Below are positions 41,321 through 52,218 of a DNA stretch of 64,000 nt, one piece after another. Source of the DNA: Vibrio hepatarius (GTDB taxonomy: Bacteria > Pseudomonadota > Gammaproteobacteria > Enterobacterales > Vibrionaceae); the NCBI RefSeq assembly GCF_011806575.1, contig NZ_JAATOO010000007.1, positions 62,001 to 126,000 on the forward strand, given 5' to 3'. Position numbers and translations under genes: made by a program. The notes below the pieces were generated by a model. The model worked only from the letters and a program-made list of their open reading frames with translations, searched no databases and had not been told where the DNA came from. How positions within the stretch are numbered: position 1 is the first letter of the stretch; every line of letters begins with the position of its first letter.

Positions 41321-42445
41321 ATGACCACTGAAAAAATCAATCTACTCGACTTTGATCGCAAGGGTATGCGTCAGTTTTTCGCTGAAGAGTTAGGTGAAAA
41401 AGCGTTCCGTGCAGATCAGGTAATGAAGTGGATCTACCATTTCGGTGTTGATGACTTTAACAACATGACCAACCTCAATAAGAAGTTGCGTGAGAAGTTA
41501 CTGCACTCGTGCGAAATCAAAGCACCGACGGTTGCCGAAGCTCAGCATTCTTCTGACGGTACGATCAAATGGGCGATGAAAGTGGGCGACCAAGACGTTG
41601 AAACGGTCTACATCCCAGAAGATGACCGTGCAACGCTATGTGTTTCTTCGCAGGTAGGTTGTGCGCTGGAATGTAAATTCTGCTCAACGGCGCAACAAGG
41701 TTTTAACCGTAACCTTAAAGTCTCTGAAATCATTGGTCAGGTATGGCGTGCTGCGCGTGAAATCGGTCTACAGAAAGAGACTGGTCGTCGTCCAATTACC
41801 AACGTGGTAATGATGGGTATGGGTGAGCCTCTACTGAACATGAAGAACCTGATCCCTGCATTAGAAATCATGCTGGATGATCTTGGTTTTGGTCTTTCTA
41901 AGCGTCGCGTAACCGTTTCTACCTCTGGTGTCGTTTCTGGCCTTGACCAAATGACGGGCAAAATCGACGTAGCACTGGCTATTTCACTACACGCGCCTAA
42001 CGATAAGTTACGTAGTGAAATCATGCCAATCAACGACCGTTGGGATATCCAAGACTTCTTGGCGTCAGTTCGTCGTTATATCGCGTCTTCAAATGCTAAC
42101 CGCGGTAAAGTAACGGTAGAGTATGTCCTGCTTGACCACGTCAACGACGATATGGACCATGCGCGTGAATTGGCAGAGCTAATGAAAGACACTCCTTGTA
42201 AGATAAACTTGATTCCGTTTAACCCGTACCCAGGTTCGCCTTACAAAAAACCAAGCAACTCGCGCATCGATCGTTTCCAGAAAACACTGATGCAATACGA
42301 ACATACAGTGACGGTGCGTAAGACTCGTGGAGACGACATTGACGCGGCATGTGGTCAGTTGGTTGGTGATGTAATTGACCGAACAAAACGTACCGCAATG
42401 CTCAAAGCAGCGAAAGGCGACACCATCGCCGTGAAAGCGGTATAA
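41321..42445 (+). CDS. rlmN: Dual-specificity 23S rRNA/tRNA methyltransferase RlmN
   Basis: RlmN is a radical-SAM enzyme that methylates C2 of A2503 in 23S rRNA and A37 in some tRNAs. The 374 residues carry the cluster motif CALECKFCS (CxxxCxxC), the [13 protein letters not shown] motif, and CGQLVGD near the C-terminus with the methyl-carrying Cys. GAGAGG before the ATG at 41321 supports that start over the upstream ATG at 41297. The gene is followed by a strong terminator. Confidence 0.97.
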   Translation: MTTEKINLLDFDRKGMRQFFAEELGEKAFRADQVMKWIYHFGVDDFNNMTNLNKKLREKLLHSCEIKAPTVAEAQHSSDGTIKWAMKVGDQDVETVYIPEDDRATLCVSSQVGCALECKFCSTAQQGFNRNLKVSEIIGQVWRAAREIGLQKETGRRPITNVVMMGMGEPLLNMKNLIPALEIMLDDLGFGLSKRRVTVSTSGVVSGLDQMTGKIDVALAISLHAPNDKLRSEIMPINDRWDIQDFLASVRRYIASSNANRGKVTVEYVLLDHVNDDMDHARELAELMKDTPCKINLIPFNPYPGSPYKKPSNSRIDRFQKTLMQYEHTVTVRKTRGDDIDAACGQLVGDVIDRTKRTAMLKAAKGDTIAVKAV

Positions 42446-42795
42446 GCAAATATTTACATAAAAAAGCCAGAGCAATGCTCTGGCTTTTTTATCGTCGTTA
42501 GGACGATAAAATTGGAGATATCACCGAGATGTGCCGCGATATTATGTCAATTTAAGGAAAAACCTTGAGCTGTCTGTAAATTATGCACTTCTTCTATGTT
42601 GTTTCATCTTTGATATCTATTAGAATGAAAAGTTAGCGTTCTAGAGAATTCACTCTGCATTTAGTAGCACGCACGTTGATTTGGAGTCTGTTTCCAAACG
42701 AATAAGTATTTGAGTACGTCCACGACATTGCTACCCATAACGAATAAAAAAAGTGATGTGCAACCCACTCATTCAGTCGAGAGATAAGTTAAGAC
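42446..42795. other. rlmN-rodZ intergenic region
   Basis: This 350-base region begins with a strong terminator, then has a small hairpin (ATCGTC/GACGAT, 42491-42509) and AT-rich sequence that probably holds the rodZ promoter. In Pseudomonas a pilW/pilF gene sits between rlmN and rodZ; I see no trace of it here. Confidence 0.5.
42461..42490 (+). terminator. Terminator of rlmN
   Basis: AAAAAGCCAGAGC / GCTCTGGCTTTTT form a 13-bp stem with a 3-nt loop ending in T's, 16 bases past rlmN. Confidence 0.93.
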
Positions 42796-43722
42796 ATGAC
42801 AGCTGACAAAGAGATTACAGCACCAGAAGAACAAACCAATCTGGTACAAGCCGGTACCTTATTAAAACATAAACGAGAGCAACTAGGCCTAAGCCAAAAA
42901 CAAATCGCTGACCGTCTGCGTCTGCGCGTTTCGATTATTCAAAGTATCGAGAACAACCAATTTGCTTCTGATCAAGTCGCCACTTTCACCAAAGGTTACC
43001 TTCGTTCATACGCCAAAGTGGTTGGTATGGACGTAAACACGGTACTGAAAGCCTACTCCAGCGAAGAAAAAACCGTAGAACCAGAAGCACAAGAGATGAA
43101 AAGTTTCTCGCGTAAAACCAACCGAGAAAAACACGACAGCCGCATAATGACGCTGACTTGGGGTATTGTCATTGTCATTATCGGGATTTCTTCATTGTGG
43201 TGGTGGCAAAACCAAGAGACTGCGGTTGAAGACCTCACCTCGTCAACCGAGCAAGAACAAGAGATCGAACAACAGTTAAGTGATGAGCAGTTGGCGGAGC
43301 AACCTGCTGAGCATGATTTCACCACTTTAGAAGCAGAGGCGCCTCTTGACGTCGAACCTCAAGCGGAAGCCACAACTGAAGAACAAGAAAAGAAGGGCGT
43401 TGAGGCAGAAGAGCCGATGACGGGCGAAGAAGCGCTAAACGACAGTCCGGCAGAAGAACCTGTCTCCGCAGAACCTACCAGTGCGAGCAATACACTAAAG
43501 ATCACTTTCAACGGTGATTGCTGGATTTCGGTCAAAGACGATCTGGGCAACACTCTTTCAACTGGTGTGAAAAAAGCCGGACAAAGCCTCGAATTGGCGG
43601 GTCAACTGCCATATAAAGTGATTTTAGGCGCGCCAGAAAACGTTTCAATGACATTATCAAGTGAACCTGTCGACCTTTCTGGGTATACTTCAGGCAAAGT
43701 AGCAAGATTCACCTTACCTTAG
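42796..43722 (+). CDS. rodZ: Cell-shape protein RodZ
   Basis: RodZ is a bitopic inner-membrane protein that links the MreB cytoskeleton to the cell wall machinery. The 308 residues have an N-terminal helix-turn-helix ([23 protein letters not shown]), a membrane helix at about 118-135 ([16 protein letters not shown]), an acidic, Glu/Ala/Pro-rich linker, and a C-terminal beta-rich domain ([19 protein letters not shown]) of DUF4115 type. The ispG gene follows 8 bases later. Confidence 0.95.
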   Translation: MTADKEITAPEEQTNLVQAGTLLKHKREQLGLSQKQIADRLRLRVSIIQSIENNQFASDQVATFTKGYLRSYAKVVGMDVNTVLKAYSSEEKTVEPEAQEMKSFSRKTNREKHDSRIMTLTWGIVIVIIGISSLWWWQNQETAVEDLTSSTEQEQEIEQQLSDEQLAEQPAEHDFTTLEAEAPLDVEPQAEATTEEQEKKGVEAEEPMTGEEALNDSPAEEPVSAEPTSASNTLKITFNGDCWISVKDDLGNTLSTGVKKAGQSLELAGQLPYKVILGAPENVSMTLSSEPVDLSGYTSGKVARFTLP

Positions 43723-43730
43723 ACATTACT

Positions 43731-44849
43731 ATGCAACACGAATCTCCTATCAAACGTCGCCCATCGACTCGTATCTACGTGGGCGATGTGCCTATTGGTG
43801 ATGGTGCACCGATAGCGGTGCAGTCAATGACAAACACCAGAACAACAGACGTAGCAGCGACTGTTGCACAAATTAAAGCGCTCGAGAATGTTGGCGCAGA
43901 TATCGTGCGCGTGTCGGTTCCAACCATGGAAGCGGCGGAAGCATTCAAGCTAATCAAGCAGCAAGTCAACATTCCGTTAGTTGCTGATATTCACTTTGAC
44001 TACCGCATTGCGCTGAAAGTGGCGGAATATGGTGTCGATTGTTTGCGTATAAACCCGGGCAATATCGGTAAAGAAGACCGTATCCGTGCGGTGGTTGATT
44101 GCGCTCGTGATAAGAACATCCCAATCCGTATCGGTGTGAATGGCGGCTCGTTAGAGAAAGACATTCAGATGAAATACGGAGAGCCAACGCCAGAAGCGTT
44201 GGTGGAATCGGCGATGCGTCATGTGGATATTCTTGACCGTCTTAACTTTGACCAGTTCAAAGTCAGCGTGAAAGCCTCAGATGTTTTCCTTGCCGTAGAC
44301 TCATATCGTTTGCTGGCGAAGAAAATCGACCAACCTCTACACTTAGGTATCACCGAAGCGGGTGGTGCTCGAGCGGGTGCGGTGAAGTCGTCGGTCGGTC
44401 TGGGTATGCTTTTGGCGGAAGGTATTGGTGATACGCTGCGTATCTCTCTAGCAGCAAATCCTGTTGAAGAGATCAAAGTCGGTTTTGATATTCTTAAATC
44501 GCTAAGAATCCGCTCTCGCGGCATCAACTTTATTGCTTGTCCGAGCTGTTCGCGTCAGGAGTTTGATGTGATTGGTACGGTTAACGCACTAGAAGAGCGC
44601 CTAGAAGACATTATTACGCCAATGGATGTTTCAATCATCGGTTGTGTGGTCAACGGTCCAGGTGAAGCAGAAGTGTCGCATTTAGGTCTAGCAGGCAGTA
44701 ACAAGAAGAGCGCTTTTTACGAAGACGGTAAACGTCAGAAAGAGCGTTTTGACAACGATGACCTTGTTAGTCAGCTAGAAGCGAAGATTCGTGCAAAAGC
44801 GGCGCTAATGGACGAGCAAAACCGCATTAACGTTAAAGTTCAAGATTAA
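43731..44849 (+). CDS. ispG: 4-hydroxy-3-methylbut-2-enyl diphosphate synthase IspG
   Basis: IspG is the 4Fe-4S enzyme of the non-mevalonate (MEP) isoprenoid pathway. The 372 residues begin with a TIM-barrel region ([17 protein letters not shown]) and end with the cluster cysteines in [13 protein letters not shown] and [12 protein letters not shown]. It sits 8 bases after rodZ and 30 bases before hisS, the usual order. Confidence 0.97.
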   Translation: MQHESPIKRRPSTRIYVGDVPIGDGAPIAVQSMTNTRTTDVAATVAQIKALENVGADIVRVSVPTMEAAEAFKLIKQQVNIPLVADIHFDYRIALKVAEYGVDCLRINPGNIGKEDRIRAVVDCARDKNIPIRIGVNGGSLEKDIQMKYGEPTPEALVESAMRHVDILDRLNFDQFKVSVKASDVFLAVDSYRLLAKKIDQPLHLGITEAGGARAGAVKSSVGLGMLLAEGIGDTLRISLAANPVEEIKVGFDILKSLRIRSRGINFIACPSCSRQEFDVIGTVNALEERLEDIITPMDVSIIGCVVNGPGEAEVSHLGLAGSNKKSAFYEDGKRQKERFDNDDLVSQLEAKIRAKAALMDEQNRINVKVQD

Positions 44850-44879
44850 ATAAATTCAACGAAGATTACGGTAACTATC

Positions 44880-46148
44880 GTGGCAAAAACTATTCAAGCA
44901 ATTCGAGGCATGAACGACTGCCTCCCAACTCAATCTCCACTGTGGCAAAAGCTAGAGAACACAGTGAAACACGTAATCAGCGCATACGGTTACAATGAAG
45001 TGCGTATGCCAATCGTTGAAATGACTCATCTATTCAGTCGTGCAATCGGTGAAGTAACCGACGTTGTCGAAAAAGAAATGTACACGTTCGAAGACCGTAA
45101 CGGTGATAGCTTAACGCTGCGCCCAGAAGGTACAGCGGGTTGTGTTCGTTCAGGTATCGAAAATGGCTTGCTATACAACCAAGAGCAGCGTCTGTGGTAC
45201 ATGGGCCCAATGTTCCGTCACGAGCGTCCGCAAAAAGGCCGTTACCGTCAATTCCACCAATGTGGTGTGGAAGTCTTTGGTCTAAATGGCCCAGACGTTG
45301 ACGCAGAACTTATTATGATGACGGCGCGCCTATGGCGTGAGCTGGGCATCGATAAGCACGTTCGCCTTGAATTGAACTCAATCGGATCTCTAGAAGACCG
45401 TGCAAACTACCGCACCGCGTTGATCGAGTTCCTAGAACAGCACATGGATATCTTGGATGACGACTGCAAACGTCGCATGCACACCAACCCGCTACGTGTA
45501 TTGGATACCAAGAACCCAGACATCCAAGCGGTTTTAGGTGATGCGCCTCGCTTATCTGACTACTTAGGTGATGAATCTAAACAACATTTTGCTGGTTTGT
45601 GTGAACTTCTTGACGCTGCTGGTATCGAATACACAGTGAATGAACGTTTAGTTCGTGGCTTGGATTACTACAACCGCACTGTATTTGAATGGATTACTGA
45701 AAGCCTCGGTGCTCAAGGTACCGTTTGTGGTGGTGGTCGTTACGATGGTCTGGTTGAACAGCTAGGCGGTAAAGCAACACCAGCAGTCGGTTTTGCAATG
45801 GGTCTAGAGCGTTTGGTGCTGATGCTAGAAACACTAGAGCTGACTGATGTTCGTCGCAGCGTTGACGTTTACATGGTGACAGCAGGTGAAGGCACCATGA
45901 TGGCGGGTATGAAGCTAGCTGAGCAGCTACGCGAACAAGTACCGGGCCTACGTGTAATGAACCACTTTGGTGGCGGTAACTTCAAGAAGCAATTCAAGCG
46001 CGCAGACAAAGTTGGTGCTGCAGTCGCACTAGTACTTGGCGAGAACGAAGTTGCAGATGGCACCGTGGTATTGAAAGACCTAATCGGTGGCACGCAAGAA
46101 ACCTACAGCCAAGCTGACGTTACTGCGAAACTCGCAGAATTGGTTTAA
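44880..46148 (+). CDS. hisS: Histidyl-tRNA synthetase HisRS
   Basis: HisRS charges tRNA-His. The 422 residues show the class II motif 2 ([20 protein letters not shown]), the histidine motif [13 protein letters not shown], and [14 protein letters not shown]. The gene uses a GTG start. A terminator-like hairpin follows, before yfgM. Confidence 0.98.
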   Translation: MAKTIQAIRGMNDCLPTQSPLWQKLENTVKHVISAYGYNEVRMPIVEMTHLFSRAIGEVTDVVEKEMYTFEDRNGDSLTLRPEGTAGCVRSGIENGLLYNQEQRLWYMGPMFRHERPQKGRYRQFHQCGVEVFGLNGPDVDAELIMMTARLWRELGIDKHVRLELNSIGSLEDRANYRTALIEFLEQHMDILDDDCKRRMHTNPLRVLDTKNPDIQAVLGDAPRLSDYLGDESKQHFAGLCELLDAAGIEYTVNERLVRGLDYYNRTVFEWITESLGAQGTVCGGGRYDGLVEQLGGKATPAVGFAMGLERLVLMLETLELTDVRRSVDVYMVTAGEGTMMAGMKLAEQLREQVPGLRVMNHFGGGNFKKQFKRADKVGAAVALVLGENEVADGTVVLKDLIGGTQETYSQADVTAKLAELV

Positions 46149-46161
46149 GTAACATATTTGG

Positions 46162-46190
46162 AAGTGGCGATGACATATCGCCACTTTTTT
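46162..46190 (+). terminator. Terminator-like hairpin between hisS and yfgM
   Basis: AAGTGGCGAT / ATCGCCACTT form a 10-bp stem with a 5-nt loop followed by TTTTTT. It would at least reduce read-through from hisS into yfgM. Confidence 0.85.
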
Positions 46191-46210
46191 AGATTTTAAG
46201 AGGACAGGAA

Positions 46211-46825
46211 GTGGAACTCTACGATACTGAAGAACAACAAGTAGAAGCGATCAAAGACTGGTGGAAAGAGAACGGTAAAGCGGTGATCTTAGGTGCCGTT
46301 GTTGGTATTGGTGGCTTGCTTGGCTGGCGCTACTACCAAGATTCTGTTGCATCGGCTCAAGAAGCCGCGTCTGAAAGCTACACGGCAGTGGTACAACAAA
46401 TCGCTGCAAGTGGCGCAGAAGCAGAAGCGAACGTTCAAAGCTTTATCGATGCGAATAAAGACTCTCAATACTCAGTACTGGCAGCGCTGCAATTAGCAAA
46501 AGTCCAAGTAGAAGCAGGTAATCTTGACGAAGCGCTTGCTCAACTAGAGTGGGCGCAATCGGCAACGGATGACCAAGCCGTTTCAGCCGTGATTCACTAC
46601 CGTCTTGCTCGTCTAAAAGCGGAGCAAGGTGAGTTTGATGCAGCAATCAATGAGCTTTCTGCTATCGCAGATGAAAGCTGGGCTGGTCGCGTAGCTGAAT
46701 TACGCGGTGATATTTTATTGCGTAAAGGCGACGCTCAAGCAGCATACGCGGCTTACACTGAAGCACAGCAAAGCGGTGATGCTAGCCAAACGCTTCAAAT
46801 GAAGCTGGATGATCTAGCCAAGTAA
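46211..46825 (+). CDS. yfgM: Inner-membrane protein YfgM
   Basis: YfgM is a membrane-anchored TPR-like protein that interacts with PpiD and the SecYEG translocon. The 204 residues have a cytoplasmic N-terminus (EQQVEAIKDWWKENGK), a membrane helix at about 24-41 (AVILGAVVGIGGLLGWRYY) and a helical-repeat periplasmic domain. The GTG start has AGGA 6 bases upstream. bamB follows 11 bases later. Confidence 0.93.
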   Translation: MELYDTEEQQVEAIKDWWKENGKAVILGAVVGIGGLLGWRYYQDSVASAQEAASESYTAVVQQIAASGAEAEANVQSFIDANKDSQYSVLAALQLAKVQVEAGNLDEALAQLEWAQSATDDQAVSAVIHYRLARLKAEQGEFDAAINELSAIADESWAGRVAELRGDILLRKGDAQAAYAAYTEAQQSGDASQTLQMKLDDLAK

Positions 46826-46836
46826 GGGCGATAAGC

Positions 46837-47997
46837 ATGAAGGAAATGCTGAAAAAAGCGCTGGCAATTGCAATATGTGCAGGAGTACTCGCAGGTTGTG
46901 CGGGTGAAGAAGACACCATCATCATGGCTCCAGTGCCTCAGGTAGATAGTGAATTCTCCCCAAAAACCTTATGGAGTGCTTCAGTCGGTGATGGTGTGTC
47001 AAACTACTATTCGAAGCTGACGCCAGCGTATGCTTACGGAAAAGTGTTTGTCGCCAGTCGTGACGGTGAAGTGAAAGCGCTTGATCCTGAAACAGGTAAA
47101 CTGATTTGGGAACAAGACGTTGAAGAAGAAGTGTCGGCGCGACTGTCTGGCGGACTAACCGCTGGCTACAGCCAAATCTTTATCGGCAGCGAGAACGGTC
47201 AGGTACTGGCTCTTAACGAAGAAACTGGCGAGTTGAACTGGCGTGTTGATGTCGATGGCGAAGTATTGTCTGCACCAGCTACCGACAATAACCTGGTAAT
47301 TGTCCACACCGACAAAGGCAGCTTGCTGGCACTTGACCAACAAGACGGAACGCAAAAGTGGACCATTAGTACTGAAGTGCCTAACTTGACGCTACGCGGC
47401 AGCAGCTCTCCAGTCGCTATGTCCGGTGGCGTGTTCTGGGGAACGGCTAATGGTCGTCTAGCGGCGGCGATTGTCGAACGTGGTCAATTGATTTGGCAAC
47501 AACCTATCGGTCTTCCTCAAGGCGCGACTGAAATCGACCGCCTTGTAGACGTTGACGCTTCGCCATTGATCCTTGGTGGTACGTTATACATCATCGGCTT
47601 CAACGGTCAGTTAACGGCGATCGACTTGCGTTCAGGCAAACCAGTTTGGAAACGTAACCACTCGTCGGCGACCAACATCGCGAGCGATGCTCGACGTCTG
47701 TTTATCGTCACCGAAAAAGACCATTTAGTCGCATTTGATGCACGCAGTGGTACCGAGCTTTGGAGCAACGACAAACTAGAGCACCGCTTAGTGACAGCTC
47801 CTGCTGTGATTGATGGTTACGTTGTCGTCGGTGACAGCGAAGGTTACTTGTACTGGCTTGACCCGAGTAGCGGTGAGTTTGTCGCTAAGCAAGAAGTGGA
47901 TAGCAGCGGCTTTGCGGTTCCACCAGTTGTAGTGCCGGGTGGTTACGTATTAACGACCCGTGATGGCAATGTAAAGAAACTGACGATCAACGAGTAA
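46837..47997 (+). CDS. bamB: Outer-membrane assembly lipoprotein BamB
   Basis: BamB is an outer-membrane lipoprotein of the BAM complex, shaped as an 8-bladed beta-propeller. The 386 residues begin with a lipoprotein signal (AICAGVLAGCAGEED, lipidated Cys near 21), and repeat units such as LDPETGKLIWEQDV and LNEETGELNWRVDV show PQQ-type blades. A terminator follows. Confidence 0.96.
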   Translation: MKEMLKKALAIAICAGVLAGCAGEEDTIIMAPVPQVDSEFSPKTLWSASVGDGVSNYYSKLTPAYAYGKVFVASRDGEVKALDPETGKLIWEQDVEEEVSARLSGGLTAGYSQIFIGSENGQVLALNEETGELNWRVDVDGEVLSAPATDNNLVIVHTDKGSLLALDQQDGTQKWTISTEVPNLTLRGSSSPVAMSGGVFWGTANGRLAAAIVERGQLIWQQPIGLPQGATEIDRLVDVDASPLILGGTLYIIGFNGQLTAIDLRSGKPVWKRNHSSATNIASDARRLFIVTEKDHLVAFDARSGTELWSNDKLEHRLVTAPAVIDGYVVVGDSEGYLYWLDPSSGEFVAKQEVDSSGFAVPPVVVPGGYVLTTRDGNVKKLTINE

Positions 47998-48018
47998 TCG
48001 TGTGATACAATTCACATT

Positions 48019-48053
48019 CGGCTCCTAGCTGGTAACAGTTGGGAGCCGTTTTA
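48019..48053 (+). terminator. Terminator of the yfgM-bamB operon
   Basis: CGGCTCC / GGAGCCG, extended by an imperfect inner stem, is followed by TTTTA, 21 bases past bamB. Confidence 0.85.
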
Positions 48054-48075
48054 TTGAGAAAAGATAAGTTTAATC

Positions 48076-48127
48076 TGTAGTTATAGGTAAACACTGGTCA
48101 GCCGACAAGTCATTACCTATAACTACA
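48076..48127. repeat. 52-nt palindrome upstream of der
   Basis: TGTAGTTATAGGTAA at 48076-48090 and its exact reverse complement TTACCTATAACTACA at 48113-48127 form a 15-bp arm pair. After a 2-nt mismatch the inner ACTGGTC / GACAAGT pairs with one mismatch, leaving a 4-nt loop. It has no T-run and begins 78 bases before the der start. It could be a repetitive element (MITE-like), an mRNA leader hairpin or a regulator site. Confidence 0.85.
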
Positions 48128-48153
48128 TAAGAAAGAATATTGTAGAGGTTATT

Positions 48154-49641
48154 ATGGTACCTGTTGTTGCTCTGGTTGGGCGTCCAAACGTTGGTAAATC
48201 AACGTTATTTAACCGATTAACTCGTACGCGTGACGCTTTGGTTGCGGACTTCCCTGGCTTAACTCGTGACCGTAAATACGGCCAAGCGAAACTTGGTGAA
48301 CACGAATTTATCGTTATCGATACAGGTGGTATCGACGGCACCGAAGAAGGTGTGGAAACAAAAATGGCAGAACAATCGCTTGCGGCGATTGACGAAGCTG
48401 ATGTTGTGCTGTTTATGGTGGATGGCCGTGCTGGTCTAACACCCGCGGACATCGCGATTTCAAACCACCTGCGTAAAATTGAAAAACCATCAATGTTGGT
48501 GGTAAACAAAGTTGATGGTATCGATGCGGATGCGGCATCAGCAGATTTTTGGCAATTGGGCGTGGAAAACATGTACCAAATCGCTGCGGCTCACGGCCGT
48601 GGTGTTGGTGCGCTGATTGACCGTGCGTTAAACCCATTTGCAGAAAAAATGGCTGAAGAAGCGCAAGGTGAAATCGAAGACCTTACTGATTTTATCGACG
48701 AAGAAGAAGAGAAGCTGGACTACACCGAAGAAGAAGCGGAAGCCGAGTTTAAGCGCCTTCAGGATCAGCCAATCAAGCTAGCTATCATCGGTCGTCCAAA
48801 CGTGGGTAAATCAACCCTGACTAACCGTATTTTGGGTGAAGAGCGTGTGGTTGTGTACGATATGCCGGGTACAACGCGTGACTCAATCTACATCCCAATG
48901 GAGCGTGATGGTCGTGAGTACGTACTAATTGATACCGCGGGTGTTCGTCGTCGTAAACGCATCAACGAAACGGTTGAAAAGTTCTCAGTAGTTAAAACAC
49001 TGAAAGCGATTGAAGATGCGAACGTTGTACTCGTTGTAATCGATGCACGTGAAAACATCTCAGACCAAGACCTAAGCCTATTAGGTTTTGCACTTAACGC
49101 AGGTCGCTCGATTGTTATCGCAGTGAACAAATGGGATGGTTTGGATACAGACGTAAAAGAGCAAGTGAAGAAAGAGCTAGACCGTCGTCTCGGCTTTGTT
49201 GACTTTGCTCGTATTCACTTCATTTCTGCATTGCACGGTACCGGCGTTGGCCACTTGTTCGAATCGGTTCAAGAAGCGTACAAATCAGCGACAACACGCG
49301 TAGGTACTTCCGTTCTGACTCGTATCATGAAGATGGCGACAGAAGATCACCAGCCACCATTGATTCGTGGTCGTCGTGTGAAGCTTAAGTACGCGCACGC
49401 AGGTGGTTACAATCCACCGATCGTGGTTATCCACGGTAACCAGGTAAACGAACTGCCTGATTCGTACAAACGTTACCTGATGAACTACTACCGTAAATCT
49501 TTGGAGATCATGGGTACGCCAATCCGTATCAACTTCCAGAGCAGCGATAACCCGTTTGAAAATAAAACAAACAAGATGACTCTGTCTCAAGAGCGTAAAC
49601 GCAAACGCTTAATGAGCATGGTGAAAAATCGCAAGAAATAA
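48154..49641 (+). CDS. der: Ribosome biogenesis GTPase Der (EngA)
   Basis: Der is an essential GTPase with two GTPase domains that acts in 50S subunit assembly. The 495 residues have G1 in both domains ([14 protein letters not shown] and [14 protein letters not shown]), DTGGI and DTAGV G3 motifs, NKVDG and NKWDG G4 motifs, an acidic linker ([17 protein letters not shown]) and a C-terminal KH-like domain. It carries its own promoter region beyond the bamB terminator and palindrome. Confidence 0.98.
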   Translation: MVPVVALVGRPNVGKSTLFNRLTRTRDALVADFPGLTRDRKYGQAKLGEHEFIVIDTGGIDGTEEGVETKMAEQSLAAIDEADVVLFMVDGRAGLTPADIAISNHLRKIEKPSMLVVNKVDGIDADAASADFWQLGVENMYQIAAAHGRGVGALIDRALNPFAEKMAEEAQGEIEDLTDFIDEEEEKLDYTEEEAEAEFKRLQDQPIKLAIIGRPNVGKSTLTNRILGEERVVVYDMPGTTRDSIYIPMERDGREYVLIDTAGVRRRKRINETVEKFSVVKTLKAIEDANVVLVVIDARENISDQDLSLLGFALNAGRSIVIAVNKWDGLDTDVKEQVKKELDRRLGFVDFARIHFISALHGTGVGHLFESVQEAYKSATTRVGTSVLTRIMKMATEDHQPPLIRGRRVKLKYAHAGGYNPPIVVIHGNQVNELPDSYKRYLMNYYRKSLEIMGTPIRINFQSSDNPFENKTNKMTLSQERKRKRLMSMVKNRKK

Positions 49642-49659
49642 CCAATCCCTTGATTGAAC

Positions 49660-49692
49660 AAAAGCGCCATAGTTATCTATTGGCGCTTTTTT
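49660..49692 (+). terminator. Terminator of der
   Basis: AAAAGCGCCA / TGGCGCTTTT form a 10-bp stem around an 11-nt loop, with TT G after it. Confidence 0.88.
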
Positions 49693-49712
49693 GTCACTGA
49701 GAGTTTTGAAGT

Positions 49713-50579
49713 ATGAAAATTACCCCTACCATCACTCAGTTTTGCCACAACACGTGGAAGTTGGAAGCGCAAGTTCAGCATATTAGCCAAACTGAACAGT
49801 GTGTCTATGTCGTTACTGACCAAACTCCGTTTCATCCCGTTAGTCACATTTGGCCAGATCATCCGGCAGATAAAGGCTGGTTGAATGGTGAAGTGCTTAT
49901 CGATTGCCAAGTCGGGGCCGTCGAACTTGCCAGCGGTGACCTGTACGTAGGACAAGAGATCCCAGTAAAGCGTGATCAACCAGGTTGGGTGTTTGTAGTC
50001 GTGCACTGCTTAGCTGAGGATTCACCAAGCCTATCGGTTGAGCAAGTGGTGACGTTGGAAGTGGATAAAGCTTATCAACAGTCACTCAGCCGAGGGCACA
50101 GTGCTGGGCATATTGCTTACCTTGCGCTGAATAAAGTACTCAATCAAAACGGCTATTGGCGAAAAGACGCAGATCGTAAAGACCCTCATGGGAATTATGA
50201 TTTCAACAGCTACGCGCAAGTGACCAGTTTTGTGACACCAGACCAGTGTCTTGATAGTTACCGATTAGGCAAAACGCTGCGAAAACGTGGCCTTAATAGC
50301 GCTGACTTGCTACAAAACCTAGCTGATATCGAGCTAAAGGTGAACCAACAAGTCGAAGCGTGGTTAGCTTTGGGCGGGGCAATTCATGTCGAATGCCACG
50401 GGGAAGCGTTAACGGATTCACGTTACTGGCAGTGTGATTTGGGGGAAGGTGAGCCTGCGGTGATTCCTTGCGGTGGTACACACGCCTCAAGTTTAGATGA
50501 ATATGTGCGAATTCAGGTTCAACTAAAAGCGGTCAATGAGCAGAATATTGAAATGTTGACCTTAGTGAAGGCGAAGTAA
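49713..50579 (+). CDS. AlaX-like alanyl-tRNA editing protein
   Basis: This 288-residue protein resembles AlaX-type proteins, free-standing editing domains that hydrolyse wrongly charged tRNA-Ala. The zinc-binding motifs are RGHSAGHIAYLALNK (HxxxH) near 128 and CGGTHASSL (CxxxH) near 253. An N-terminal beta-rich domain precedes the catalytic part, as in longer AlaX forms. It has its own terminator region with the converging transporter gene. Confidence 0.85.
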   Translation: MKITPTITQFCHNTWKLEAQVQHISQTEQCVYVVTDQTPFHPVSHIWPDHPADKGWLNGEVLIDCQVGAVELASGDLYVGQEIPVKRDQPGWVFVVVHCLAEDSPSLSVEQVVTLEVDKAYQQSLSRGHSAGHIAYLALNKVLNQNGYWRKDADRKDPHGNYDFNSYAQVTSFVTPDQCLDSYRLGKTLRKRGLNSADLLQNLADIELKVNQQVEAWLALGGAIHVECHGEALTDSRYWQCDLGEGEPAVIPCGGTHASSLDEYVRIQVQLKAVNEQNIEMLTLVKAK

Positions 50580-50626
50580 AAGTCTCAGCGAAATAAGAGT
50601 CACGACGACGTCAATCGACGAGAAGT

Positions 50627-50654
50627 AAAAAGCCCGCACTCTGCGGGCTTTTTT
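50627..50654. terminator. Bidirectional terminator between AlaX-like and DASS genes
   Basis: AAAAAGCCCGCA / TGCGGGCTTTTT form a 12-bp stem with a 3-nt loop. The A- and T-runs let it work from either side. Confidence 0.94.
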
Positions 50655-50663
50655 GCATCTGGA

Positions 50664-52070
50664 TTACCACATACCCAGCATTTTCCACCAAGCGCCACCG
50701 ATAAAGAAGAATACCGGAATCACGATCAGTGAGAAGACAAAGCCAATCTTCCACCAGTTCTGTAAGGTGTGGAAGCCAGCGCCAAACAGAATTGGAGCAG
50801 GGCCTGACGAGTAGTGCGTGGTCGACATGTATAGATTACTAAAGATACCAAGCACAATAGCAGCCAGCATTGGAGGTGCGCCCGCTGCGATAGCGATAGC
50901 TAAGAAAGCGGAGTACATCGCGCTGATGTGTGCCATCGCACTCGCCATCATATAGTGGCTGTAGTAGTAAACGAGTAGCAAGATTGCCAAGGTGGTGAGC
51001 CAACCATAGCCAGAAAGCGAGCTGCCGATCATGTCACCAAACCAGCCGATAAAGCCCAGTTTGTTCAGTTGCGCTGCCATCATCACTAACACCGCAAACC
51101 AAGTAATGGTGTGCCACGCTTCTTTTTCTTGTAGCACCGCATCCCAAGTGATGGTTCGGGTGATAAGCAGGAATACTAAGCCCAATAGTGCAGTAACGGT
51201 TGAGTGAATTCCTAATGTTGGACCAAGTACCCATAAGCTGACCATGCCGATGAAGGTAATACATACCATCCATTCATCACGCGTCATTGCGCCCATTTCT
51301 GACAGTTTCTGGCGCGCGATTAAACGCATCTCAGGTGTCTTTTTCAGCTCTGGCGGGAAGACGAGGTACATCACCAACGGGATCAAGAACAAACACACCA
51401 CCCCAGGAACAATCGCGGCTAGCGCCCAAGCGCCCCAAGTGATCTCAACGCCTTGCTCTTTAGCAAAGTTAGCGGCTAACGGGTTACCCGCCATCGAGGT
51501 CAAGAACATCGCACAGGTGATCGCGTTACATTGGAAGATACACTGAACCAAGAACGCGCCAATTTTGTTTTCGGTGCCTTTCTCTGGATCAGAGTCGTAA
51601 GCGCTCGCCACAGAGCGGAAAAGAGGAGAAATAATCCCGCCACAACGCGCTGTCGTACTCGGCGTCGCTGGGGCAAAAAGTAAATCTGTCAACACTAGGC
51701 CGTAAGCCAAACCTAATGAGCTGTTACCAAGTTTAGAAATAAACCAGTAACCGACGCGACGCCCAAAACCTGTACTAATAAAGCCACGCGAAATAAAGAA
51801 CGCCGCGGCAATCATCCAGATAGTTGGATGGGCAAACCCGGTTAGTGCCGTTTTGATTGGCAGTACATCAAGTAACGTAGCCGCAGTCAGGCCCATCAAA
51901 GCCATCGCACCAAGTGGTAGTGGTGCAATAATCAAACTCAGTACTGTGACGACAAAGATAGTCATCATGTGCCAAGCTTGCTCTGATAGTCCTTCAGGGA
52001 TGGGGCTGAACCAAAGGATCACCCCGATAACGACTAATGAAAGTAATCGTATGTTGGTTGAAGTTAGCAT
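50664..52070 (-). CDS. DASS-family sodium/anion symporter (SLC13-like)
   Basis: This 468-residue inner-membrane protein belongs to the DASS (SLC13) family of sodium-driven di- and tricarboxylate transporters. It has 11-12 hydrophobic helices and the signature TPSTTARCGGIISPLFRS, with further family segments such as STTHYSSGPAPILFGAGF near the C-terminus. A divergent two-component system of the DcuS/CitA type starts 271 bases away, which suggests a C4-dicarboxylate, citrate or tartrate substrate; this is inferred from context. Confidence 0.88.
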   Translation of the reverse strand: MLTSTNIRLLSLVVIGVILWFSPIPEGLSEQAWHMMTIFVVTVLSLIIAPLPLGAMALMGLTAATLLDVLPIKTALTGFAHPTIWMIAAAFFISRGFISTGFGRRVGYWFISKLGNSSLGLAYGLVLTDLLFAPATPSTTARCGGIISPLFRSVASAYDSDPEKGTENKIGAFLVQCIFQCNAITCAMFLTSMAGNPLAANFAKEQGVEITWGAWALAAIVPGVVCLFLIPLVMYLVFPPELKKTPEMRLIARQKLSEMGAMTRDEWMVCITFIGMVSLWVLGPTLGIHSTVTALLGLVFLLITRTITWDAVLQEKEAWHTITWFAVLVMMAAQLNKLGFIGWFGDMIGSSLSGYGWLTTLAILLLVYYYSHYMMASAMAHISAMYSAFLAIAIAAGAPPMLAAIVLGIFSNLYMSTTHYSSGPAPILFGAGFHTLQNWWKIGFVFSLIVIPVFFFIGGAWWKMLGMW

Positions 52071-52218
52071 AGAAACCTCCGTGGATTTTTTGCCAACTTA
52101 TCTCGATAAATAGCGCTTAAACCTGTGTTAAATCAAAAACTCTTGGCATTGAGCTGGTGAGTCAATGACATTGAAAAGCAGTGCAAATATCGCATGTAAC
52201 AGGCCTGCGATTAGGCGC

